DNA of 12,654 nucleotides from JAJRXK01 sp964593155 (lineage in GTDB: Bacteria; Krumholzibacteriota; Krumholzibacteriia; JAJRXK01): NCBI GenBank assembly GCA_964593155.1, contig CAZQHE010000123.1, positions 1 through 12,654 of the forward strand. The letters run 5' to 3'. The notes under the pieces are model-generated. The model searched no databases and was not told the DNA's origin. It worked only from the letters and a program-made list of their open reading frames with translations. The stretch's first letter is position 1. Each line of letters starts with the position of its first letter. Shown piece after piece: positions 1 through 6,901 of this stretch. The position numbers and the translations under genes are program-made.

Positions 1-1
1 C

Positions 2-88
2 CACCACGTCGTTCAGGGTGGGGAGGCTGTCGTCGTTGGTGCCGTCGAGAACGGTCTGAGCGCTCCACGTACTCGCCCCACTGTCGGC
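2..88 (-). other. Coding-like stretch after the stop at 89-91, runs off the left edge
   Basis: On the minus strand, the frame that ends with TAA at 91-89 continues open to the window edge. It reads a plausible protein segment (for example TWSAQTVLDGTNDDSLPTLN), and the codons from about base 58 down to the edge almost all end in G or C, as in the real genes here. No ATG is visible in this frame. It may be the continuation of a decayed gene beyond a premature stop, or part of a separate gene whose body lies to the left. No family is recognised. Confidence 0.25.
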
Positions 89-280
89 TTACTTGCCGAT
101 CCGGCGGTGGAAGAGTGCGAGGTCGAAGCCGATTCCGGCGAACTCATAGCCCAGGTGCACGTAGCCCCCGCTGCCGTAGGCGAGCTGGGGGTTGTAGTAT
201 CCCGCGTCAGTGGTCGCCGAGTAGCGGTGCTCGGCCTCCCCCGCGGAACATCCCCACCCCGTCCCCACCGGCACTGGCAT
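89..280 (-). pseudogene. Possible remnant of an outer-membrane beta-barrel-like protein (63 codons)
   Basis: This is a 63-codon minus-strand reading frame. From about codon 15 onward its codons are strongly G/C-ending, as expected of a true gene in this genome. The protein has alternating aromatic and glycine residues (AGYYNPQLAYGSGGYVHLGY, then FAGIGFDLALFHRR), a pattern typical of beta-strands near the C-terminus of outer-membrane barrels. The first dozen residues look less coding-like. The frame closes with TAG at 298-296, and the ATG at 280-278 lies inside the proposed promoter of the divergent gene at 331. I therefore read it as the 3' remnant of a larger gene rather than a complete one. 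A small intact gene cannot be excluded: AGGAAGG lies 10 bases before the ATG. Confidence 0.35.
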
Positions 281-302
281 CTCCCGTCGCCCTTCCTACC
301 CT
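274..302 (+). promoter_or_regulatory. Proposed sigma70-like promoter of the DJ-1/PfpI gene
   Basis: CTGGCA at 274-279 matches the TTGACA -35 consensus at four of six positions, and TACCCT at 297-302 is a TAnnnT-type -10. The spacer is exactly 17 bp. Transcription would begin near base 309, leaving an untranslated leader of about 20 bases before the ATG at 331. The same layout occurs before the mannosidase gene, which strengthens both calls. This is inference from pattern only. Confidence 0.4.
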
Positions 303-330
303 GGACGCGTCCATCCCCCCCGGCGACACC

Positions 331-1080
331 ATGCTTCACCGCATCCTCTTCACCCTGTTCGTGCTCTTCGTCGTCGCCCCCGGCGCCGCGGCGCAGGACG
401 ACGCCCCGCACGCCGTGATCGTGCTGACCAACCACGGCACGCTCGGCGCCACGGGCGAGGCCACCGGGTACTACCTGGGCGAGGCCGCGCATCCGTGGCA
501 CGTGTTCACCGAGGCGGGCTTCCGCGTGACCTTCGCCAGTCCGCGGGGCGGACCGGCGCCGCTCGATCCGTCGAGCGTGGATCGCGACGATCCGGTCACG
601 GCCGCCTTCCTCGACGATCCTCAGGTGCAGCGGGCGGTCGATCACACGGCGCCGCTCGACGAGGTCTCCGCCGAGGACGTCGACGCGCTGGTGTTCGCCG
701 GCGGGCACGGCACCATGTGGGACCTTCCGAGCAATCCGGTCGTGGCGCGTTCGATCCTCGGCGTGCACGGCGCCGGTGGGGTGGTCGGTGCGGTCTGCCA
801 CGGGCCGGCGTGCTTCGTGGGCGTGGTCGACGGCGACGGTCGTCCCTTCGTCGCCGGCCGGCGTCTGGCCGTGTTCACGGACTCCGAGGAGCACGCCGCG
901 CAGAAGGAGGCCGTGGTCCCCTTCCTCCTCGAGTCGCGCTTGCGCGAACTCGGGGCCGAGGTCGTCACCGCGCCGGACTTCACCGAGCAGGTGGTCGTCG
1001 ACGGCCGCGTCGTCACCGGACAGAATCCGGCCTCGGCCACGAAGATGGCCGAGGAGATCGTGCGGATCGTCACGCGCTGA
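331..1080 (+). CDS. Exported DJ-1/PfpI family protein (Hsp31-like, class I glutamine amidotransferase fold)
   Basis: This 249-residue protein starts with a Sec-type signal peptide (MLHRILFTLFVLFVVAPGAAA, residues 1-21, cleavage likely before Gln22), so it probably acts in the periplasm or outside the cell. The signal peptide decides the ATG at 331 over the in-frame ATG at 115; no clear ribosome binding site is visible. The rest is a DJ-1/PfpI domain. It has a family-type acidic residue in GYYLGE (Glu51), the GGHG loop at 124-127 in the Hsp31-like context FAGGHGTMWDL, and the nucleophile elbow AVCHGPA with Cys156 followed by His157. Hsp31-like members are glutathione-independent glyoxalases (methylglyoxal to lactate), chaperones or deglycases. 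Which applies here cannot be told from sequence. The kinase gene begins 42 bases downstream in the same direction. The fold call is firm and the substrate unknown. Confidence 0.9.
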   Translation: MLHRILFTLFVLFVVAPGAAAQDDAPHAVIVLTNHGTLGATGEATGYYLGEAAHPWHVFTEAGFRVTFASPRGGPAPLDPSSVDRDDPVTAAFLDDPQVQRAVDHTAPLDEVSAEDVDALVFAGGHGTMWDLPSNPVVARSILGVHGAGGVVGAVCHGPACFVGVVDGDGRPFVAGRRLAVFTDSEEHAAQKEAVVPFLLESRLRELGAEVVTAPDFTEQVVVDGRVVTGQNPASATKMAEEIVRIVTR

Positions 1081-1108
1081 TTCTTCCTTCGCGCGCCGAA
1101 CGATCGTG

Positions 1109-1114
1109 TAGACT
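1109..1114 (+). promoter_or_regulatory. Possible -10 element for the kinase gene
   Basis: TAGACT lies 8 bases before the kinase ATG at 1123, preceded by TG. If it is used, transcription would start at about 1121-1123, giving a leaderless or near-leaderless mRNA. This fits the absence of a Shine-Dalgarno sequence there. No convincing -35 is seen at 16-18 bp spacing. Co-transcription from the upstream gene is the alternative. Confidence 0.28.
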
Positions 1115-1122
1115 CCACGATC

Positions 1123-3759
1123 ATGGAGGATCGCCCTCCCGAACCGGACGACGGCGGGACGGAACTCGATCCGACCGCCCCCCAGATGCCCGCGGCCCGG
1201 GCCGGCGCGTCGTTGGGACCCTACGTCCTCCTCGAGCGCATCGGCCGGGGTGGAATGGGCGAGGTCTGGAAGGCCGAACAGACCGGCCCGCTCCAGCGCA
1301 CGGTCGCACTGAAGCTCGTCCGCCCCGAGATGGGCTCGCGCGAGGTCATCGCGCGCTTCGTGTCGGAGCGCCGCGCGCTGGCGCTCATGGATCACCCCTG
1401 CATCGCGAAGGTCCACGACGCCGCGGCCACGCCGGACGGCTGGCCGTACTTCGTCATGGAGTACGTGCCGGGCGTGCCCATCACCGAGTACTGCGATCAG
1501 CGGCGCCTGAGCGTCGACGAGCGGCTGGGGTTGTTCCGTCGGGTGTGCGACGGCGTGGGCCATGCGCATCAGAAGGCGATCATCCACCGCGACCTCAAGC
1601 CCTCGAACATCCTGGTGGTCGACGTCGACGGCCGGCCCGTGCCGAAGATCATCGACTTCGGCGTGGCCAAGGCCGTCACCGCGCACGCGGCCGAGCCCGC
1701 GGTCCACACGCGGATCGGTCAGATGATCGGAACGGCGGAGTACATCAGTCCGGAGCAGGCCGATCTCACGGGCGAGGACGTCGACACGCGGTCGGACGTC
1801 TACAGCCTCGGCGTCGTCCTCTACGAGATGCTCGCCGGGTGCCTTCCCTTCGGGCGTGATCGCTACCGCACGGGAGGACTGGCGGGCATCGTCCGCCTGC
1901 TGCGCGAGGAGGACCCGCCGCGCCCGAGCGCGCGCGTCACGCAGTCCGACAGCGACACCGAGGAGTCGGCCCGCCGTCGACGCACGGGGGTCGGGCGTCT
2001 GATCCGGGACCTCGAGGGCGACCTCGACTGGATCGTCATGCGGTGTCTGGAGAAGGACCGCAACCGGCGGTACGGATCCACGCAAGAGCTGTCGCAGGAC
2101 ATTCGGCGGCATCTCCGTCACCAGCCGGTCGAGGCGCGACCGCCGAGCCTGGGCTACCGTGCGCGTCGCTTCGCCCGTCGGCATCGGGTGGGTGTCGGGA
2201 TCGTGGCGGCGGGCTTCGCCGTCCTCGTCGGGGTGGCGATCACCACCTCGGTCCAGTCCGCACGCGTCGCCACCGAGCGCGACCGGGCCAACCGCGAGGC
2301 GATGCTCGCGGGTGAGGTCTCGGACTTCCTCGTCGATCTGTTCCGGATCGCCGACCCGCGGGCGGCACGCGGCAACACGGTCACCGCGCGCGAGATCCTC
2401 GATCGCGGGGCCGAGCGGATCGGTGGCTCGGACTGGTCCGATCCGCGCGTGCAAACGCGTCTGCTGCACGTGATGGGTGAGGTGTACCAGGGGCTCGGAC
2501 TCGCACCGGAAGCACGTTCCCTGTACGAGCGTGCACTGGCGCTGGACACGGAATTCCTCGGCGAAACGGATCCCGAGACACTGGAGTCGCGCTTCCGGGT
2601 CGCGATGAGTCAGGCGGTCGCCGGCGAGTACGATGCGGCCGAGGCGGGGCTGCGCTCGGTGCTGGCGGAGCAGGCGCAGGTGCTCGGACGCCGGCACCGT
2701 GCGACGTCGTCCACGCTCCGTGGTCTCGCGCATCTACTCCGCAACACCGGCCGCGTGCAGGAAGCCGAACCCTTGTACGACGAAGCACTGGCCATCCAGC
2801 GCGAGATCCTCGGCCCGGACGACCCACACACGATCCGTACGGAGAACGAGCTGGGGATCCTGTACTGGAGCCAGGGTCGCTACGAAGAGGCGGAACCCCT
2901 GTTGACCGAGTCGCTGCGACGCGCAGAGCAGCATTTCGGTTCGGACGACCCCCGGACCCTGACCTACCGCAACAACATGGCGGCCTTCGAGCACACCGTG
3001 GCGCGCGGTCGTGACGCCGGCGCTCGTCGGGTCCGGGCCGAGCGCCTGTACCGGGAGTGCCTGGACACCCAGCGCCGGATCCTGGGTTCGGAGCATCCCG
3101 AGACTCTGCGCACGATCTACAACCTGGGCTCGTTGTTGCTCGCCGATGAACGGTACGGTGAGGCCGTGCCGTTGTTGCAGGAGGCGGCCGGGGGGCGTGC
3201 GCGCGTGCTCGGTCCTTCGCACCGGGCCACGCTGTTGGCGCGGATCAATCTGGCGCACGTACTGCGGAAGAGTGGTGAGGTGGACCGTGCTCGATCACTG
3301 CTCGATTCCGTGCTGGTCGCCCAACGCGCGGTACTCGACCCGTATCATCGCGAGATCCGGTTCACCGTTTCGGAACTCTACGAACTCCACCGCGACGCCG
3401 GACGTACGTTCGAAACGCGCAGGACGCTCGGGGAGTACCTGTCGATCCTGCGCCACGACGCCACCGCCCCGAACGCCTCGGCCGAGGCCCACGAACGGTA
3501 CGCGCGCACGTTGCTCGGCGGTGACTTCGCAGATCTGCGCGATGCCCCGACCGCTCTGGACCACGCCCTCGAAGCAGATCGCCTGCGCGGGCACGTAGAT
3601 CCCGCGGTGCTCGAGACGCTCGGGCGTGCGTACGCGGCCACGGGCGACACCGCCCGGGCGCGGCGAGCGTGGGAGGACGCGGTGGCGCTGCTGCCGGAGT
3701 CGGATCCGCGGAGAGCTGACATGGAAGAGGCGTTGAGGCGGGTTCCTGCGCCTCGGTGA
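1123..3759 (+). CDS. Membrane-anchored serine/threonine protein kinase with C-terminal TPR array
   Basis: The protein has 878 residues. Residues about 33-330 are a Hanks-type kinase domain with all key elements: glycine loop GRGGMGEV (41-48), ATP-binding Lys64 in VALKLV, catalytic HRDLKPSN (155-162, Asp157), DFG (178-180) and the APE-equivalent SPE (209-211). It is therefore predicted to be active. A basic stretch (RARRFARRHR, 346-355) precedes one membrane helix at about 356-378, which places the kinase in the cytoplasm and the C-terminus outside it. Residues about 440-770 carry kinesin-light-chain-like TPR units with a period near 42 residues, marked by LGPDDPHT-type turns, plus another TPR-like unit near 826-858. 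One unit carries an extra arginine-rich insertion around 627-639. The architecture suggests a sensor whose TPR face binds a protein or peptide and signals inward; the ligand and targets are not evident. The start rests on the ATG at 1123, since no ribosome binding site is visible. Confidence 0.93.
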   Translation: MEDRPPEPDDGGTELDPTAPQMPAARAGASLGPYVLLERIGRGGMGEVWKAEQTGPLQRTVALKLVRPEMGSREVIARFVSERRALALMDHPCIAKVHDAAATPDGWPYFVMEYVPGVPITEYCDQRRLSVDERLGLFRRVCDGVGHAHQKAIIHRDLKPSNILVVDVDGRPVPKIIDFGVAKAVTAHAAEPAVHTRIGQMIGTAEYISPEQADLTGEDVDTRSDVYSLGVVLYEMLAGCLPFGRDRYRTGGLAGIVRLLREEDPPRPSARVTQSDSDTEESARRRRTGVGRLIRDLEGDLDWIVMRCLEKDRNRRYGSTQELSQDIRRHLRHQPVEARPPSLGYRARRFARRHRVGVGIVAAGFAVLVGVAITTSVQSARVATERDRANREAMLAGEVSDFLVDLFRIADPRAARGNTVTAREILDRGAERIGGSDWSDPRVQTRLLHVMGEVYQGLGLAPEARSLYERALALDTEFLGETDPETLESRFRVAMSQAVAGEYDAAEAGLRSVLAEQAQVLGRRHRATSSTLRGLAHLLRNTGRVQEAEPLYDEALAIQREILGPDDPHTIRTENELGILYWSQGRYEEAEPLLTESLRRAEQHFGSDDPRTLTYRNNMAAFEHTVARGRDAGARRVRAERLYRECLDTQRRILGSEHPETLRTIYNLGSLLLADERYGEAVPLLQEAAGGRARVLGPSHRATLLARINLAHVLRKSGEVDRARSLLDSVLVAQRAVLDPYHREIRFTVSELYELHRDAGRTFETRRTLGEYLSILRHDATAPNASAEAHERYARTLLGGDFADLRDAPTALDHALEADRLRGHVDPAVLETLGRAYAATGDTARARRAWEDAVALLPESDPRRADMEEALRRVPAPR

Positions 3760-3770
3760 CACCTGGGGAC

Positions 3771-3806
3771 GTTCCGCGCCGGAACGGGACACTTCCGCGG
3801 CGGAAG
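3771..3806. repeat. Two tandem 15-bp palindromes with 21-bp centre spacing
   Basis: GTTCCGCGCCGGAAC (3771-3785) and CTTCCGCGGCGGAAG (3792-3806) are both perfect 6-bp inverted repeats around a 3-base centre. They share the core TTCCGCGNCGGAA. Their centres (3778 and 3799) are 21 bp apart, two helical turns, so a dimeric regulator could bind both on one DNA face. As RNA they form two GC-rich hairpins just after the kinase stop, but no T-run follows, so a standard intrinsic terminator is not supported. The right arm of the second unit could pair alternatively with CTTCC at 3814-3818. They lie about 90-120 bp upstream of the proposed mannosidase promoter. Confidence 0.6.
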
Positions 3807-3892
3807 CGGCCGCCTTCCATGGGCGCAGGCCCACGGTGGGAGTGGAGGCGACCACTGACGAACCATGACGTTCTGGAGTCCGAGGACAACGC

Positions 3893-3921
3893 CTGACCCG
3901 ACCGCAGGCCTCGGCTACCAT
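3893..3921 (+). promoter_or_regulatory. Proposed sigma70-like promoter of the GH92 mannosidase gene
   Basis: CTGACC (3893-3898) matches the -35 consensus at four of six positions, and TACCAT (3916-3921) matches the -10 consensus at four of six. They are separated by exactly 17 bp. Transcription would start near 3928, leaving a leader of about 40 bases before the ATG at 3968. The element closely resembles the one proposed before the gene at 331. The assignment is by pattern only. Confidence 0.45.
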
Positions 3922-3967
3922 GCGAGCCGACCACCGCTGACGATCCCCGCACCCGGTCGAGTCCTCC

Positions 3968-6901
3968 ATGATCCGATTCCTCGCCGTCCTTCTCCTACTC
4001 GCCGGCCCGGCCTCGGCCTCCCTGGTCGATCACGTCGACCCCTTCGTCGGCACCGGTGGCCACGGGCACACCTACCCGGGCCCGACCCTGCCGTTCGGCA
4101 TGGTGCAGCTCTCGCCCGACACCCGCCTCACGGGTTGGGACGGATGCTCGGGCTACCACTTCACCGACACGATCATCTTCGGTTTTTCCCACACCCACCT
4201 CTCGGGAACCGGCGTGAGCGACTACGCCGACGTGTTGTTGATGCCGAGGACCGGCGAACCCGTGCTGCGCAACGGCTATCCCGACGATCCCGACGGCGGT
4301 TACGGAAGCCGCTTCGACAAGGCCACGGAGCGGGCGGGCGCCGGTTGGTACGAGGTCGAGCTCGCCGACTACGGAGTGCGGGTCGAGCTCACGGCCACCG
4401 AACGGGCGGGCGTGCATCGCTACACCTTCCCGGCCGGCGAGCCGGCACACGTGATCCTCGACCTGGCGCACCGCGACGCGCTGCTCGACAACACACTGGA
4501 GGTGATCGACGGGCGCGCCCTGGTCGGCATGCGGCGTTCAACGGCCTGGGCGCGCGACCAGCACGTGTACTTCGCTCTGCGTGCCGACCGGGACTTCGAC
4601 GTCGAGATCACACGGGAAGTCGAGCGCGACGGTGTGTCGTACCAGGAGCGGGGACACGCGGTGGCGCCGATCAAGGCCGTTCTGTCGTTCGGATCGGCGG
4701 GCGGTCCCGTCGAGATCGCCGTCGGGATCAGCGCGGTCGACGTCGACGGCGCGCTGCGCAATCTCGAATCGAGCGTCGGGGGGCGGGACTTCGACGCGGT
4801 GAAGGCCGCGGCGATCGATGCCTGGCGGCAGCAGCTCGACAAGGTCGCGATCGAGGGCGTCACCGATGCCCAGAAGACGGTGTTCGCGACTGCTCTGTAC
4901 CACTCCTTTCTCGCGCCGAACCTCTTCAGCGACGTCGACGGCCGCTACCGCGGGATGGACCAGCAGATCCACCGGGCCGAGAGCCGGCGCCATTACACCG
5001 TGTTCTCGCTGTGGGACACCTACCGCGCCACGCACCCTCTGTTCACGATCCTCGAACGGGAGCGCCCGCGCGAGTTCGTGCAGACCATGTTGGCGCAGTA
5101 CGAACAGGGCGGCCTGCTGCCCGTGTGGGAGCTGGCCGCCAACGAGACCTTCACCATGATCGGCTACCACGCGGTGAGCGTGATCGCCGACGCCTACGTC
5201 AAGGGCATCCGTGGCTTCGACGCCGAGCAAGCCCTCGAGGCCATGCGGCACAGCGCCACCCGCGACCACTACGGACTCGAGGCCTACCGGCGCGACGGTT
5301 ACATCGCGCTCGACCACGAGTCGGAGTCGGTGAGCAAGACCCTGGAGTACGCCTACGACGACTGGGCGATCGCGCGCATGGCCGAGGCCATGGGGCGTGA
5401 CGACGTCGCGCGCACCTACGACGCACGGAGCCAGGCCTGGCGTCACCTGCTCGACCCCCGGACCGGGTTCATGCGGGCGCGGGAGAACGGCGGCTGGCTC
5501 ACGCCCTTCGATCCGCGGCGCGTGGACTTCCACCACACCGAGGCCAACGGGTGGCAGTACCGCTTCATGGTGCCGCACGACGTCGAGTCCTTCGTCGACG
5601 CCCTCGGCGGCGAAGGCCGTTTCGTGGCCGCGCTCGACTCGCTGTTCGAGGTCGACAGCGCGACCACCGGCCGCGACCAACCCGACATCACCGGCCGCAT
5701 CGGCCAGTACGCCCACGGCAACGAGCCCAGCCATCACGTGGCGTGGCTCTACCACTTCGCTGGCCGTCCCGACCGTAGTGCCGAGCGCATCCGCCCGATC
5801 CTCGACGAGTTCTACACGCCGGAGCCGGACGGGCTGATCGGCAACGAGGACTGCGGGCAGATGTCGAGCTGGTACGTGCTGTCGGCGCTGGGGATGTATC
5901 CCGTTGCCCCGGGATCCCCCGACTACGTGCTCGGCCCGCCGCTGTTCGAGCGCGCGGAGTTGCGGCTGGAGAACGGCCGCCGCTTCGCGATCGAGACACG
6001 GGGTCCGCGCGACGGCACGGTGTACGTGCGCTCGGCGATGCTGAACGGCGAGCCACTCGCGCGCAGCTTCCTGCGCCACGACGAGATCCTCGCCGGCGGG
6101 ACGCTCGTCCTCGAGACCGACCGCACGCCGAGCGACTGGGGCCGGGATCCGGAGCACCGGCCGCGGTCCCGGGTCGCAGGCGAGCCCGTGCTGGCTGCAC
6201 CCTGGTCGCGCGCGGAGTCGGCGACCTTCCGGGGCACGCTCACCGTGGAGCTCGCCGCCGCCGATCCCGCCGCCGCCGTCCTCTACACCACCGACGGCGC
6301 CGATCCCCACACCGGTGCGCGCTACGACGGGCCGCTCACCCTCGACGCGACGACCCATCTCCGCTTCGTCGCCGTCGACGGCGACCGGACGAGCCCGGTG
6401 GTGAGTAGTCGCTTCCACCGCATCCCGCACGACTGGAGCGTTCGCGTGCAGAGCGTCCCGAACCCGCAGTACACCGCGGGCGGTCCCGACGCGCTGATCG
6501 ACGGCCGCTTCGGTCCCGAGGACTGGCGCACGGGCAAGTGGCAGGGCTACCAGGACCAGGACTTCGTGGCGACCGTCGATCTCGGCGAGGTCGTGGAACT
6601 CGAAGCACTCGGCGCCAGCTTCCTGCAGGACATGCGCTCGTGGATCTGGATGCCCACCCGCGTACGCTTCTCCGTCAGCGACGACGGCGAGGACTTCGTC
6701 GAAGTGGGCAGCGTGGCCCACACCATTGCCGACGACGTCGACGCCGTCTTCCGCGAACGCCTGCTGCTCGACGTCGACACCCTCGCCCGCTATGTGCGCG
6801 TGCACGCCGAGAACTACGGAACGATCCCCGCGTGGCACCCGGGGACGGGCGGCAAGGCCTTCATCTTCGTCGACGAGATCCTGATCGAGCCGGTTCAGTG
6901 A
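3968..6901 (+). CDS. Secreted GH92 family alpha-mannosidase with C-terminal chitobiase-C-like and discoidin-like domains
   Basis: This 977-residue protein begins with a signal peptide (residues 1-17, Ala-Ser-Ala before the likely cleavage site), which fixes the start. The mature chain opens with the GH92 N-terminal signature DHVDPFVGTGGHGHTYPG and LPFGMVQLSPD, then GFSHTHLSGTG. Later GH92 blocks are present: HYTVFSLWDTYRATHPL (342-358), EANGWQYRFMVPHD (525-538, with Glu525 a candidate general acid), YAHGNEPSHHVAWLY (581-595) and GNEDCGQMSSWYVLSALGMY (625-644). GH92 enzymes are calcium-dependent, inverting exo-alpha-mannosidases acting on N-glycan, fungal mannan or related linkages. After about residue 735 come a chitobiase/hexosaminidase C-terminal-like module (VLYTTDGADP, 771-780) and an F5/8-type-C (discoidin)-like module (about 828-975), probably for carbohydrate binding. 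The family call is secure and the linkage preference is not. Its last 7 bases overlap the end of the convergent membrane-protein gene. Confidence 0.95.
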   Translation: MIRFLAVLLLLAGPASASLVDHVDPFVGTGGHGHTYPGPTLPFGMVQLSPDTRLTGWDGCSGYHFTDTIIFGFSHTHLSGTGVSDYADVLLMPRTGEPVLRNGYPDDPDGGYGSRFDKATERAGAGWYEVELADYGVRVELTATERAGVHRYTFPAGEPAHVILDLAHRDALLDNTLEVIDGRALVGMRRSTAWARDQHVYFALRADRDFDVEITREVERDGVSYQERGHAVAPIKAVLSFGSAGGPVEIAVGISAVDVDGALRNLESSVGGRDFDAVKAAAIDAWRQQLDKVAIEGVTDAQKTVFATALYHSFLAPNLFSDVDGRYRGMDQQIHRAESRRHYTVFSLWDTYRATHPLFTILERERPREFVQTMLAQYEQGGLLPVWELAANETFTMIGYHAVSVIADAYVKGIRGFDAEQALEAMRHSATRDHYGLEAYRRDGYIALDHESESVSKTLEYAYDDWAIARMAEAMGRDDVARTYDARSQAWRHLLDPRTGFMRARENGGWLTPFDPRRVDFHHTEANGWQYRFMVPHDVESFVDALGGEGRFVAALDSLFEVDSATTGRDQPDITGRIGQYAHGNEPSHHVAWLYHFAGRPDRSAERIRPILDEFYTPEPDGLIGNEDCGQMSSWYVLSALGMYPVAPGSPDYVLGPPLFERAELRLENGRRFAIETRGPRDGTVYVRSAMLNGEPLARSFLRHDEILAGGTLVLETDRTPSDWGRDPEHRPRSRVAGEPVLAAPWSRAESATFRGTLTVELAAADPAAAVLYTTDGADPHTGARYDGPLTLDATTHLRFVAVDGDRTSPVVSSRFHRIPHDWSVRVQSVPNPQYTAGGPDALIDGRFGPEDWRTGKWQGYQDQDFVATVDLGEVVELEALGASFLQDMRSWIWMPTRVRFSVSDDGEDFVEVGSVAHTIADDVDAVFRERLLLDVDTLARYVRVHAENYGTIPAWHPGTGGKAFIFVDEILIEPVQ

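Noticed and set aside
1942..1995. Acidic then poly-arginine segment (SDSDTEESARRRR) in the kinase domain as a novel insert
   Set aside because: Kinases of this TPR-bearing bacterial type, as I recall them, often carry a variable arginine-rich loop before the GDLDWIVMR-like helix, so it is probably ordinary for the family.
13..2733. 906-codon open frame on the minus strand
   Set aside because: It is antisense to the DJ-1 and kinase genes, which have clear domains. The translation is arginine/histidine-rich with no motif, a usual artefact of GC-rich coding DNA.
3771..3806. Intrinsic terminator after the kinase gene
   Set aside because: Hairpins are possible but no run of T follows either one, so only a repeat/operator-like call is supported.
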